The position numbers were made by a program, and so were the translations under genes. 64,000 nucleotides of DNA from Epithemia pelagica (taxonomy: Eukaryota > Bacillariophyta > Bacillariophyceae > Surirellales > Surirellaceae), in NCBI GenBank assembly GCA_946965045.2, contig OX337230.1:3410001-3474000 (forward strand), read 5' to 3'. Below the pieces are notes generated by a model. The model was not told the DNA's origin. It made no database searches and saw only the letters and a list, made by a program, of their open reading frames with translations. This document shows positions 43,401-54,079 of this stretch, in pieces. How positions within the stretch are numbered: the stretch's first letter is position 1; every line of letters begins with the position of its first letter.

Positions 43401-43961
43401 ATCACGGATCAAGCGTCTGATGAATCCGAGACGATCGTTCCTTCGTCTCAAGATTCTCGTGTCGATTCCATTCAGGATACGTTCGGGCGTTTGTTGAATG
43501 AATCGACACTCTCAGACAAGACCGACGTGCCCGAAACACCAGTGGTAATGACGTGTACCCCCAGTGCTGAGATTGTAGAGGTGGGACAAGAGAGTCGGTA
43601 TTGTCAGGATGTGACGACAGAGGTAAAGGTCATCTCGGGATCAAGTTTTGTAAAGATTGAAAATCCTTACAAAAAGCGTCGAACTACCATCCCTTTGATG
43701 CCCTACAGGGAACATTCCATGCCCCCGGCGCTAATGGCGACGGGAACAAAGTGGAGTCCCATTGACGTAGAGTGTGAAGACAAGTCAGCAGGCAAGAAAC
43801 GTCCGCCTTCGCAGTGGTTGAATGATGAGATCCAACGTACCAAGCGTCCGAAATCTCAACAACAGGTCTGTTGCTCTGCTTTCTTGGAGTGGGTGTGGAA
43901 GTACAATCGCAATGGACGTCCTCCCCATCTGGAAGGCTGTCCCAACCGTACGACCACATGA
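40425..43961 (+). pseudogene. zinc-finger transposase-like gene, two frameshifts
   Basis: One long gene is read in three pieces: 40425-~42425, then a shift into the frame covering ~42425-42710, then back into the first frame to 43961. The second shift is at an A6 run near 42707-42712. The N-terminal part has a C-x2-C ... H-x3-C finger (HCAVCNAE, HRRHHKQCPKN), then a zinc ribbon (IVCPSC ... YKCTHC). After it come segments reading like a DDE-type transposase core (FAQDHTME, VVMYSDTWP and GCLGLYHFQQRI, with Asp in the first two). The C-terminal part has another C-x-C-x2-C (CQCPSCA), a long Ser/Thr/Glu-rich stretch and a final GRPPHLEGCPNR. The fold assignment is tentative. No inverted ends were found around it. 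It may be a domesticated or dead transposon gene, or homopolymer errors may mimic the frameshifts. Confidence 0.55.
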
Positions 43962-44086
43962 CGTCCAAATAAAAAGGATCGTCACCACTACTAATTATTC
44001 ACAATGACGTTCCACCAAAAAAGAAACATTGAATTCTGGAGCTGTGAAGTGATGTGTATTAATCTCTTCTGTTGCAGCATGCGTAA

Positions 44087-44271
44087 GGTACGAGTATGAA
44101 CAAGACCATTATAAGTTAGGTACGAGTATGAACAAGACCATTATAAGTTAGGTACGAGTATGAACAAGACCTTTATAAGTTAGGTACGAGTATGAACAAG
44201 ACCTTTATAAGTTAGGTACGAGTATGAACAAGACCTTTTTAAGTTAGGTACGAGTATGAACAAGACCATGG
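44087..44271. repeat. 32-bp minisatellite, nearly six copies
   Basis: The unit starting GGTACGAGTATGAACAAGAC repeats at 44087, 44119, 44151, 44183, 44215 and 44247, the last one cut short. Copies differ at one or two positions (CATTATAAG, CTTTATAAG, CTTTTTAAG). Confidence 0.92.
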
Positions 44272-44606
44272 CAAAAGATGATATCATGGAAGACGTAACA
44301 ACGATTTACATTATAGTAGTAAATCATTAAATTCTTTGCTGCCAAAGACCTTTTTATACTTTGTAGAGTTCTAGTACAACTGGAACTCCAATAACGAAGA
44401 CAAGTATGGGTTGCAAACCATGGGCCCGTTCTAACGACGGGAATGGTGGGTGAGGTGCCCTCCTTCCACGTGATGTGTGTTGGTTGTCGTCGGAGGATGT
44501 TTCATCACGTCGGCGGCCTTTTCGTAGATCTTAGTCACGTTCTCCTTGTGAGGCATGACCGCATAGTATTTGACGTGTGGGACAATTTGGAGCGATTGGC
44601 CTTGCT

Positions 44607-45911
44607 TTAAGCGGATTTCTCCTTATCAAGGCCAATCACTTGGGCTTCCTCTTTCGCAGCAACTTTGCGATCTTCTTGTGGAGGAGAATCCTTTTTGGGA
44701 GGTTCCTTGGTATCATCATCATCCTCGTCCTCTTCCATGGCAGGACGGTCCTTGTCTGACTCCGGGGAGGAGTGGGACTCTTTTGTGTGTCCATCTGATG
44801 TTGGGGAGGCATCAGTGGTGGAAGGATGATGTTGTTGGGAAGGAGGACGAAGAGTCGACGGAACAAATGCCGGTTTGACTCTCTTAAAAAAGGTCACAAC
44901 CACATTAAGAAAAGAGACGGCGTCTTCCAGGCGGCTTGCGGTCTCCTTTAAATCGTCGAGGGGCGATTTGGGTGGAGAGGAGGGAACCTTTCTACCATCT
45001 TTGTCGACGATGGTGAGATACCCCAACTCATGGAGAACCTTCTGCGTCACTGGAACAGTTGCGTCCTTTTTCCTGCTATACAACCATTGGCCACATACTG
45101 CAAACCCGTTGAATTTGCATTCACCTTTATTAGGTAGAATAACAGCAACAGGTGTTGTGACACTCACGCTTAGAATATCGAATTCCGGCTCTTTGAGCTG
45201 TCGCAAGCAGTACATGGGCCTGAGAAGTGTGTTGATTTTGTTGTTGAAAACTTGCAACAAATTCAATTTTTCGTTGGCCAGGGTGTGGTATTTGCAAGTT
45301 TTCATTTGCCAATATCCAAACAATTCCCCACCGGTACCCACCGGGTGTATTTTTATCAGTCGGGGTAGGGAACCACATGTTGTCATCGATGGCGTTGGCC
45401 AAGGCGACGGCGGCAGTCCCTTTCGTCCGACCGACTGCGGTGTACGCCAACGACTTAGGCATGTGTCGTGATTGAAAACGAAGCACAGCCATGTTGGGAT
45501 CGGTGAAGCGCCAGTCTTCATCGTAGTCCGATAAAACCTCTTCCTCCTCATCGGCATCTTCGTTCTCGTCCGGTTTAGGCTCTTTGATTGCCTTTTTTTG
45601 TTTTCTGTTTTCGACTCTTTTTTGGATTCTTTTTTTCCATTCGGAAAAACTTCCTCCACGTAGTCTTTGGAGAACGAGTACTCCGAGCCAGAGTCTGAGT
45701 CCTTCGGTGGTGAAGGGTCATAACTCTCCTTCTTCTTCTTTTTAGGAATGGGAGAGATTTCAGAACTCGAAGTTGCACGAGGACGCGCGGCCTTTTTCCC
45801 GGATGAGGGAACGTCGTCAGTCATTGAAACAGGAGGTTTCTTTTTCAATGAATCATTGACGAAAAGGCCTGGAGTGGCTCTAGGAGGAAGAGGTTTTCGT
45901 ACACGCCCCAT
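44607..45911 (-). pseudogene. charged low-complexity protein gene with two compensating frameshifts
   Basis: From the ATG at 45911 the protein starts basic and Pro/Ser rich, with a KKKKK run and KKESKKESK-type repeats. Near 45595 a T7 run on the plus strand (A7 in the gene) shifts the natural frame: one more A would continue into an acidic stretch (DENEDADEEEEV) and a folded-looking region (RFTDPNMAVLRFQSRHM, AYTAVGRTKGTAAVALANAI, MWFPTPTDK). Near 45335 a second shift returns to the first frame (LFGYWQMKTCKYH, VFNNKINTLLRPMYCLRQL, FNGFAVCGQWLYSRKKD). The last ~110 residues are again low complexity and acidic. Read without the shifts, the middle ~85 residues come out as unrelated sequence. Family unknown; the neighbouring transposase-like gene suggests a transposon origin, but that is only context. 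Confidence 0.48.
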
Positions 45912-46019
45912 TGTGTTGGAGACCGTTGCGAGATACGGCTCTGGGGGGCTTGAAGACCGTGTCAAGATGCGGCTTCAAAAAAGCAAACCGTGTCGAGATA
46001 CGGTCACTGTAGGACGGGG

Positions 46020-46180
46020 AGGCGACTTCGAGATGAAGCTCCCAACGGTGGAGACGACTTCAAGATGAAGCTCCAGAGATTCAGGCCTTGATAGACGTTG
46101 GTTTCAAAATGGAGACGACTTCTAGATGAAGCTCCAAGGACTCGGGCTTTAGGAATGGAAGACGACTTCGAGATGAAGCT
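46020..46180. repeat. imperfect repeats of GACTTCGAGATGAAGCT
   Basis: GACGACTTC(G/A/T)AGATGAAGCT-like copies occur at about 46023, 46053, 46108 and 46160. They lie directly upstream of the gene at 44607-45911 and could be promoter repeats. Confidence 0.7.
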
Positions 46181-46186
46181 TCCTTT

Positions 46187-46528
46187 GGGTTTCTCTGTGA
46201 AAGCCACAATGGAGAACGTGGTTAGAGTTGGTGCAAAAAGGGTTGGTGCATCGATTGGACTTACTGTTGGGAGTACGGGTTGGGAGTTTAGACGATGGTG
46301 AGTAGTGGCTTCAGACAATGGACAATGGATTGGAATGATGGGAAGAATGGGATGTTAAGGGTTTCTCTGTGAAAGCCACAATGGAGAACGTGGTTAGAGT
46401 TGGTGCAAAAAGGGTTGGTGCATCGATTGGACTTACTGTTGGGAGTACGGGTTGGGAGTTTAGACGATGGTGAGTAGTGGCTTCGGACAATGGACAATGG
46501 ATTGGAATGATGGGAAGAATGGGATGTT
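46187..46528. repeat. 172-bp direct tandem duplication
   Basis: About 170 bp beginning GGGTTTCTCTGTGAAAGCCA (46187) are repeated at 46359 with only a few differences (for example CTTCAGAC against CTTCGGAC). Near identity suggests a recent duplication. Confidence 0.9.
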
Positions 46529-48290
46529 GCTGGATGGAGGGTGGTCGATCGTACTGTGTTGTCGCAAAAAAATTTCGGGTGAGAGTGTGTGAGCCGTGGT
46601 GATGGTGGTGATAAAATGAGCTTGGTTGTGTTTGATACTGAATGATCGTATAGTAATTTTCTGGTAGGAAGTTAGCGTTCAAAGGTACTTACATGATTCC
46701 CCAGTAGAAACCTTGGTACTTGGTTTCTGTCTGTGTTCCGTTTCGCGATTCATTTGATTGGATGGGAGAAGGATCGGCGAGTCATTTACATATGCCTTGT
46801 GTACCGAAAGAGGGGGAGTTGTGTAGGAGGATTTAATCCCCCACGACAAAAAAATGACTATAGGCAATTAAGTACTCAAGACTAACCAAGACTAAAATTA
46901 AGCGACGGTTATAACTGTTTCCCGTTAGGAAGTGGAATCCCCTTCCCTCGGGCAAGTCCTTTCCTTTCCCCTTCCTTTCCCCCCTCCTCTGCCTCTTCCC
47001 CCACTAAAGTCGGGGGGAGGGGTCCTGTGAGCGAACATAGGAGTAACTTAAAAGACAACGATATCTGTACGGAAAGGTGGTTTTTTTCATCAAAAATTTA
47101 CTTAGGAAAAGTCGAAAATGGCGGTTTTCGTTGGAACGGTTTCCAACTAGTATCCGTTTTTATGACATCAATCGAAACATAAAGACGATAGACATAACAT
47201 ATTGACACCAGAACAACTTTCACCGTGTCGTTTTGGAGAGAGCCATGGTCAAAGTTTTACATCCGGGTGGCGAATCTGGGATCATGACCAAGGAACTGAT
47301 ACGAACAATGGTGAAAAAAAAGACTTGCGTTCACGCCTGACAACTCAGAACTAAATTGATCGATCAATTGAATGAACGGTGAGAGCAAAGATATAGTAGC
47401 TATTATGGAATCAAATACAAATGTGATTTGATAGTTCTTCGTCATGGTTGATGAAACAGATGATTCGAATTGATGAAGAAACAGGGTTGCACGCGAGCCT
47501 CGAGCCGGTATGGTCATCGATCTAGAAGTACACTTTAAACGAGAGTAAAATTGAAACGACTGACCAGGCGTTCAGGGAAATTCTGTGAATACAATGAGTC
47601 ACGAATATGACGTTTTCATCATAATGCTAATGCAGTCCCCAAAATTTTTAAGTCACGAATAGAAAGCTCATGAGAAAGAAAAGGAAGCTCTCTTTTCAAA
47701 CGAACCATCACGTTGTCTTCACTATGCCACTCCGCCATAACAAAAGTATTACGACGCCGCATAAATCTATGATATTAAATTTCATTCAATATGAGAATGT
47801 GACCTCATGTTGCCGCATATGTGAGGCCACCACAAACAACAGAATTTTTTCTAGATTGACTTGGATTTCTTTTCCCCTTCGATGGTTCGGTTCTACTCCC
47901 ACGAGTATTGGACGGTTTCAAGTTTCTAGACGTCATGCTTAACTTCCATGTCTAATTTTGATTTTCGGTGTTTACTTTAACGTTGTCGATTTAATCTTCT
48001 ATCCGTTTTTTCCCACTATTTACTACTTTGCGCGCTACTTGGCACTAGATAGCTCTAGGTAATGACCATAACCCAAGCGGCTTCTTTCTTAAAGCTTCCA
48101 AAAGAGAAGCAACGAGCTATGAGTAATAGTGACAATCGACAGGTCACACTATTGACAATGGTTTCGAATGAATAAGATTTTTCTCTGTACTTGGCATGCA
48201 ATTAGAAAGGTAGGGCAACGGCGCTGCATACAAGGTGGTGACTTGTTTTTTCACTGGTCAGACCTAGCAACCAAGCGCTTGTGATCACAA
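46529..48290. other. intergenic region without a supported gene
   Basis: Holds a pyrimidine-rich tract (about 46928-47003) and AT-rich sequence. The last 90 bp match the 3' flank of the paralogous gene at 39 kb. Confidence 0.45.
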
Positions 48291-48977
48291 TCAATTGGTT
48301 TCTTGCGGAATCACGGAGGGCGCTGGGGCGCCACCAGCCGCAACATGTTCCTGCGGTGTGGTAATGGGAAGCTCCACAAAGGTTGCAAAGACAGGCCGCG
48401 ACCATTCGGCTAGGCGAACAGATTCAATGTCCTCTCCGTTCAACAAGCCAAACCGTTCCGTGTGCAACAACTTGAAAATACGGCGATTCATGGTCGCAAA
48501 TCCCTGATATCCATTCGCCTGGAGAGCTCGGAGAGCCCGTTGTTCTTCGGGATACTCCATGGCATAAGCCGTGCCCTCCTCTAGATGCGCATTGCAGTAC
48601 CAGTGCATACCATATTCTGTCGAAGTCGGAACTCTCATTTTAAAGAGCGACTGAGCACGATCCATGACGAGGCAGATGTACAGCAAGCGCTTCAAGCGCG
48701 AGGTTTGAAATGTGTTGGCAATTTCCTCTTCATAGCGATTCGGATCATCAGAGGCCTCCCAGGCATTTACTAGTTCGTACACAAGGTTAAGGCATGCCCA
48801 GCGATCCCTGTTGAGCGTTTGGTAGGTTTCGTGAAAGGGATTGTCGCGCAACCCCAAGTACAAGCTTTGTGCCCACAGTTCCGGATCTTGACGACCCAAA
48901 CTGGAATACGTACGGTCGATTCGAGCTTGGAAGTCAGCATGCTCGTAGTCGGTGACAAAATCGTTGACTGTTCCCAT
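48291..48977 (-). CDS. conserved protein of unknown family, paralogue 2
   Basis: This gene encodes 228 residues from the ATG at 48977, which lines up with the start of paralogue 1; an in-frame extension to 49097 lacks that support. It shares the whole core with the 39,169 gene (EHADFQARI, LVYELVNAWEAS, RYEEEIANTFQ, LVMDRAQSLFKMR, YGMHWY, HLEEGTAYAMEYPE, FATMNRRIFKLLHTERFG). The tail is shorter (TTPQEHVAAGGAPAPSVIP). No membrane helix, signal peptide or known motif. Both genes and at least their 3' flanks were duplicated together and kept the same orientation. Confidence 0.72.
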   Translation of the reverse strand: MGTVNDFVTDYEHADFQARIDRTYSSLGRQDPELWAQSLYLGLRDNPFHETYQTLNRDRWACLNLVYELVNAWEASDDPNRYEEEIANTFQTSRLKRLLYICLVMDRAQSLFKMRVPTSTEYGMHWYCNAHLEEGTAYAMEYPEEQRALRALQANGYQGFATMNRRIFKLLHTERFGLLNGEDIESVRLAEWSRPVFATFVELPITTPQEHVAAGGAPAPSVIPQETN

Positions 48978-49101
48978 TCTTCTTTCTCTTTGGTGTGTTG
49001 GGTCAGGTGGATCAGTGATTTTGTGGGCATTCCAAATTCCAAAGGAAACAAGCCAAGGCAACCTGATCGCAACCTCTCGGAACTTCACACGTCTCATTCA
49101 C

Positions 49102-49173
49102 TATCCCCAGCGGGGGAGAGAAGGATTCAGATTTTGACCATACAAAGAAAAAACTCACCCTCGCTGGGGAATA
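49102..49173. mobile_element. 72-bp MITE with perfect 10-bp target duplication
   Basis: Ends TATCCCCAGCGGGGGAGAG and (complement) TATTCCCCAGCGAGGGTGAG. Flanked by TCTCATTCAC at 49092-49101 and 49174-49183, identical. This is very small for a transposon, little more than two ends and 30 bp. Confidence 0.82.
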
Positions 49174-49315
49174 TCTCATTCACATCCAATCGTACACGAC
49201 TGGAAACTGGAACCCCCGACGGCAAACGCCCCCGAAGTTTAAACTTGACCCCAAAATCTGAACGTCGATTATAGAGGAGTTGGGTCCAAAAAGGTTTGCT
49301 TTCATCGGATGGTCT

Positions 49316-49959
49316 TACCCCCCAGCGGGGATGAGTTCAGGTCGCTCATGAGTCGAATGCGCGATGCGCATTCGTACACTCAACATGAACTATTGGCACA
49401 ATGCTTCATGACTACTTAGATTGTATTCATATCTTTAATTTGGTTCTTGTTTATTTTGTTACAGTACTGCAGACACACGGAAAGTGGTTCCAATGCGGGA
49501 TGAACAGGCAGCCTTCCCATGTTGGTCTTCAAATAGCAACTGGATGGAGCGTTCGAGTGATGACAGGCCATGGTGGCTATTGGAAGGGAACAAAGGACTG
49601 TCGTAGGGTTTTGGATGCACAGAAAAGTAGGAGCTCGGGCCTTTGCAGCACGGTCATCGGTCTTGTTGTTGTTGCGATCCGAAACCCTTGAATTGAGAGT
49701 GTCTTGGTCCAATGAGTAGAGGCTTTGGAGAGCCGGCGCCTTCGTAGAACCGTCGTGGGTAGTATTGGTGAGAGCCTTGTGGTCGGGATGGAGGTGCGGG
49801 TATCCATGATGGATGCATTCGTCCTCACTCGTTTGGCTCCGTGGTGGCTCCGTGGAGGTGAAATCCCAGCTCCGAAAAATCGGCAAGGGGGTGAGTAAGA
49901 GAAGATGCATCGAAGATGCTGACCAACCTACGACCTGGACTCAACCCCGCTGGGGGGTA
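49316..49959. mobile_element. 644-bp MITE with 29-bp inverted ends, Mutator-like
   Basis: The left end TACCCCCCAGCGGGGATGAG-TTCAGGTCG and the complement of the right end agree at 27 of 29 positions. Flanks CGGATGGTCT (49306-49315) and CGGATGGTCC (49960-49969) are a 9-10-bp target duplication with at most one mismatch. Long inverted ends plus a 9-10-bp duplication suggest a Mutator-like (MULE) family. Open frames on both strands inside it (for example 49416-49910, minus) are not recognisable. Confidence 0.85.
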
Positions 49960-49969
49960 CGGATGGTCC

Positions 49970-51223
49970 AGGGTCTCTGTCGGAAAGACAAAATAGTTTT
50001 GTGATAAGTGGTTCCATTGCTTGACACATTTTTGAAAGAACACCGAAGGAGTAGCAAGCTATGTTGCGCTAGGCACGTTTCCAATATTTGCCACGAATGT
50101 CATTCGACAAGAAAGACACACCGCTCATACCACCCGCTCTCTCCACGCCCCTCATTCGTCCAAAACCAGACCAACTGGAGCACTCGTCATCGAATCAAAC
50201 TGCTTCGCTCTGTTTGAGACTTGAGCCCACGTGAGTGTCACTACCGATTGTAACCAACCAACGGCAGGAGTCCTCTTCTTGGTGTTCTCTCTTTCCTTCA
50301 CTTCACCACGTCTCTGCTCTGTTGTCTCGTTCCGCTTGGTCAACCCTAGGGACTCCCACTATTTTGTTTCTGCGGTGTCTGAGGAGTTTGTCAGTTTTCT
50401 CCGTTGTGTTGCGTCGGCCCCTCAGTTGGTTGGGGGAACAGGTCAAAAATAATGTTTATGTGTTTGCTGGTTGGGAGGAGTAAGGCTTAACGCCATTCAA
50501 CACCGAGTATCACATATGCACCTCCCGACAACAACGAGGTGCACATACGCACCTCGAGTAACTTTGATTCATCATAACTTTCTAGCTTTTAGTTCTTTCT
50601 AAATTTTGAAACTTCCAAAAGAATCTACGCAAAATTTGGAACAAATCACTCTAAGACATCCTCGTACAATTTTTGACTTATGAGCGCCGTATTTCACTTT
50701 TTTGTACGAGGACTTTTACCAGTTTTTCGTTCTCCGGAACCCATCCCTCCCTTCTCCAGTAGATATCATCACACCTCCATTGAATGAAGTACCAACAGCC
50801 CATGTGTGGGTTCTATGCTACACAAGACACATTGCTGGCGTGTATCCATGTCATCATGTCTCTGGACTTGCCTTTACGGGGCACTCAAAGTTGGATGGAT
50901 CGAAATCATTCCCTCGGACACACATCCAACAATCCAACAGAAAAACACAGCAGATGCTTTCCAACAACTTCCTCCTGCACAGCAACATGTCCATGTGCAA
51001 CAACAAGGTGTTCATGCGCTAGCTAGCCAACAAATGTTCAGTAATGGTGCAGCAATCCTCAAAACTGTCGCCATGGTGAAACGACAGTGTTTCGCGCAAC
51101 AAAATCTTAACTGAAATGCCATTACACGTGGAGCCATATCATTTGTGTTCACTTAAAATAAAGCCTTTTAATTTTCTGTTAAGGGCCGAGGTGCACGAAA
51201 CGAGGATCTTTGCACCTCGATGC
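49970..51223. other. intergenic region with hairpins, left of the retroelement
   Basis: Perfect hairpin CGAGGTGC-6 nt-GCACCTCG at 50535-50556, and a second stem CCTCGTACAA (50660-50669) with TTGTACGAGG (50702-50711). 50487-50524 is an imperfect inverted counterpart of 61444-61501. Open frames at 50784-51114 look partly protein-like (Gln-rich) but unsupported. Confidence 0.55.
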
Positions 51224-51865
51224 TAGTTCCTCTCTCTTTTCAGGACATCAACACCTTCTCGTTCTCACATTCTTACACACTAAGAAAACTATGTTAAAGT
51301 ACTTGACCAACGCTGGGGGGGGGTTATAGCCCCCCACCCATATCCGTAGGAGGGATCCGTAATCGCGCCACAGTCGCAGATCTCCAGAATCTGCTAAACT
51401 GTGTTTGCCGTGGGCGAGTGTGTCTCCAGACCAGAACTCTCACTCCTTATCCTCACAAAGTGAGGCCGCATCCTCGAAATATCTTCGCAGTGATGCAGAA
51501 GTCAGCTGCTATGAGTTGCCACACTCTAACAACCAACCGTGGAGAGAGACTCCCAGTCCATGAAACAGGCCAGCTGACGGACAACAAGCGACCTGGGCTT
51601 ATACCACCAAGGTAGTACAGCCAAGTCTTACCGGGCGGGCGGGTGGGCGAAAGAAGCGAATTCACAGAACCAATGGGTGATCAGATCCTTGATGACTGTG
51701 CTCCTCTTCTTTCCAACAATTTATGATTGCTGAACTTTTGTTGGGACGGTCATAGGGAATGACCGTCCCAACCAACTCTTACTCTTGAAATCTCGTTGGG
51801 ATCGATGTCCTCTTCATCATTCGTCCGTCGGTCACTTCTTGACCGGCGCGGTACGATGCGGTACT
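51224..51865 (-). repeat. element A terminal unit B3 + A3
   Basis: The B part is 51224-51629 and the A part 51647-51865, separated by a GGGC/GGGT spacer. It is nearly identical to 51866-52508. The B part holds a G9/C6-rich hairpin-like stretch near 51315-51340. Confidence 0.88.
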
Positions 51866-52508
51866 AGTTCCTCTCTCTTTTCAGGACACCAACACCTTCT
51901 CGTTCTCACATTCTTACACACTTAGAAAACTATGTTAAAGTACTTGACCAACGCTGGGGGGGGGTTATGGCCCCCACCCATATCCGTAGGAGGGATCCGT
52001 AATCGCGCCACAGTCGCAGATCTCCAGAAACTGCTAAACTGTGTTTGCCGTGGGCGAGTGTGTCTCCAGACCAGAACTCTCACTCCTTATCCTCACATAG
52101 TGAGGCCGCATCCTCGAAATATCTTCGCAGTGATGCAGAAGTCAGCTGCTATGAGTTGCCACACTCTAACAACCAACCGTGGAGAGAGACTCCCAGTCCA
52201 TGAAACAGGCCAGCTGACGGACAACAAGCGACCTGGGCTTATACCACCAAGGTAGTACAGCCAAGTCTTACCGGGCGGGCGGGTGGGCGGGCGAAAGAAG
52301 CGAATTCACAGAACCAATGGGTGATCAGATCCTTGATGACTGTGCTCCCCTTCTTTCCAACAATTTATGATTGCTGAACTTTTGTTGGGACGGTCATAGG
52401 GAATGACCGTCCCAACCAACTCTTACTCTTGAAATCTCGTTGGGATCGATGTCCTCTTCATCGTTCGTCCGTCGGTCCCTTCTTGACCGGCGCGGTACGA
52501 TGCGGTAC
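51866..52508 (-). repeat. element A terminal unit B2 + A2
   Basis: Second copy of the ~640-bp unit; its GGGC spacer is 4 bp longer than in the first. It ends at TA 52509-52510, where the pogo-like transposon is inserted. Confidence 0.88.
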
Positions 52509-52683
52509 TACCGTAATTTTTGGATTCGTATACCCCCGGAATGTGCACGGATTTGTGAGGGGGGTACATGGCTAAGAGAAAAATTTCAAAATGAAAAAGT
52601 AAGATTCCGTTTTGAAGTACTACTTGATTCATAGTTGCAAATGCCAATGCGTTTTCCCTCCAATACTCCCTCCACCTCGTCCT

Positions 52684-54047
52684 ATGTTCCCATCCGTCTT
52701 TACAAGAGTGGTGGTTCTTGAGGACAATGAACAGGCCGGACTGCGCCGGAAAAGGCGGATCATCATCAACAAGAGGAAGGTAGAAATTTGTGAGAAACTG
52801 ATTGCTGGGAAGAGGATTCCTGGCTTTACTCTGAAAGGCCTTGCTCGAGAGGAAGGCGTTCAACCCTCTCAGATCAGGCGCTGGCTGAAAGATATTAACA
52901 AGTTGCGGATCTCGTGCGAAGGTAGGGGGAAATACCTTGCGTCTCTTCACACTGGGCGCCCCAACATCTTTCAACAAATCGATGCCTTACTGGACCGCAT
53001 CAGGGCGCTCAGAGAAGCCGCCATGCCCGTGTCTGTCAACATGGTTGTTATAATGGCATCCAAGCTTGATCCGGAGTTTCGAAGGAGGACACAGAGTGGC
53101 AAGTATCAGTCTATGAGAAGACTGCTAAGAAGCAATGGAATAGTGATAAGAAGCAAGACACATGAAGCTCAATGCCATCCGAGGGAAAAGAGAAAAGAAG
53201 GCAAGACTTTTGTGCAGAGGATCATCCCCTCCATTGCGCAGCCAAACAGACATCAAGACTTTGTGGCGAACATGGACCAAACGCCAGTATTCTTCTCGAT
53301 GACTCCTACCACAACACTGGAGTCACAAGGTGCAAGAACTATCAATGTAAGGTCATCCAGTGGTAGCACACTCCGACTTACCCTTGCAGTTTTTGTTACC
53401 GCTTCAGGCAATGTTCTGACTCCTTACATTGTCTATAAGGGCACGTCCAATGGACGGATTGCCAGAGATTTTCTTGCTCCTGAAGCACATGGTTACCCAT
53501 CAGATTGTTTCTATTCATGCCAAGAGAGAGCCTGGATGGATGAGAAATGCTGTCTTCAATGGGTGGAGAAGTGTGTGAAGCCGTGGTCAGAGAAGGCTCC
53601 TCCTGGCGTCTTGCCTTTATGTTGTTGGATCAATACAAATGTCACCTACAGACAGCTGTTGTCAATGCCATTCATGATCTGGGAGTAGAGATTGAATATA
53701 TTCCTGGAGGCTGCACATCTCTGACACAGCCTGTGGATGTCGGAATAAACAAGCCCTTGAAAAATAGAGTTCGTGCACAATGGGAAGAGTACATGCTTGA
53801 AGATGGATTGTTCCAAGAACAAACAAAGCCACCAAGTCGCCAACAAATGGCTCAATGGTGTGTGAAAGCTTTGAAAGATCTTCCAAAAGAGATAGTGAAG
53901 AATTCCTGGAGGCATGGAGATTATTCCTATTTTCCAGGAGAGGCAAGGTCAACAGTTGTCGACGAGATTTCAGATTCCATGGAAGAGCTTGATCTGAGTA
54001 ACAGTGAAGATGAAGAAACTACTGAGAACGATACAACAGAGAATTAG
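52684..54047 (+). pseudogene. DDE transposase, pogo/CENP-B-like, one frameshift
   Basis: Two overlapping frames make one protein of about 450 residues: 52684-~53615, then a -1 shift and on to 54047. The N-terminus has a helix-turn-helix region (KRKVEICEKLIAG, GLAREEGVQPSQIRRWLKD). The DDE core shows NMDQTPVFFSM (first Asp), LMLLDQYKCH (second Asp, just after the shift) and LTQPVDVGINKPLKN (third Asp), as in the DDE_1 family of pogo/Tigger/CENP-B proteins. The tail is acidic (SNSEDEETTEN). The shift is near 53,614 in CTTGCCTTTATG and looks like a 1-bp deletion, so this copy should not make active enzyme. An intron there is unlikely, because no GT-AG pair of suitable size is needed to join the frames. 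Confidence 0.8.
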
Positions 54048-54079
54048 GATGGTATACAACAGAGAATTAGGATGGTTTA

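Noticed and set aside
44087-44271. CRISPR-like array
   Set aside because: The units are directly adjacent without unique spacers, so it is a minisatellite.
48978-49097. N-terminal extension of the 48.3-kb gene
   Set aside because: The paralogue at 39 kb starts at the equivalent of the inner ATG, and the extension has no counterpart.
49416-49910. Minus-strand frame of 164 residues
   Set aside because: It lies entirely inside the 644-bp MITE, is polar and repetitive, and has no family.
50806-51114. Gln-rich frame left of element A
   Set aside because: Protein-like in part, but other frames are equally open and there is no supporting start or homologue.
51314-51340. GCTGGGGGGGGG...CCCCCC as another CCCCAGCGGGG MITE
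   Set aside because: It is part of the B repeat, occurs in all its copies, and has no target duplication.
51224-52508. Solo LTRs of an LTR retrotransposon
   Set aside because: The repeat consists of two parts (B and A) that occur separately at the inner ends of the element. This fits split direct repeats, not LTRs, and a recombinase segment is present instead of an integrase.
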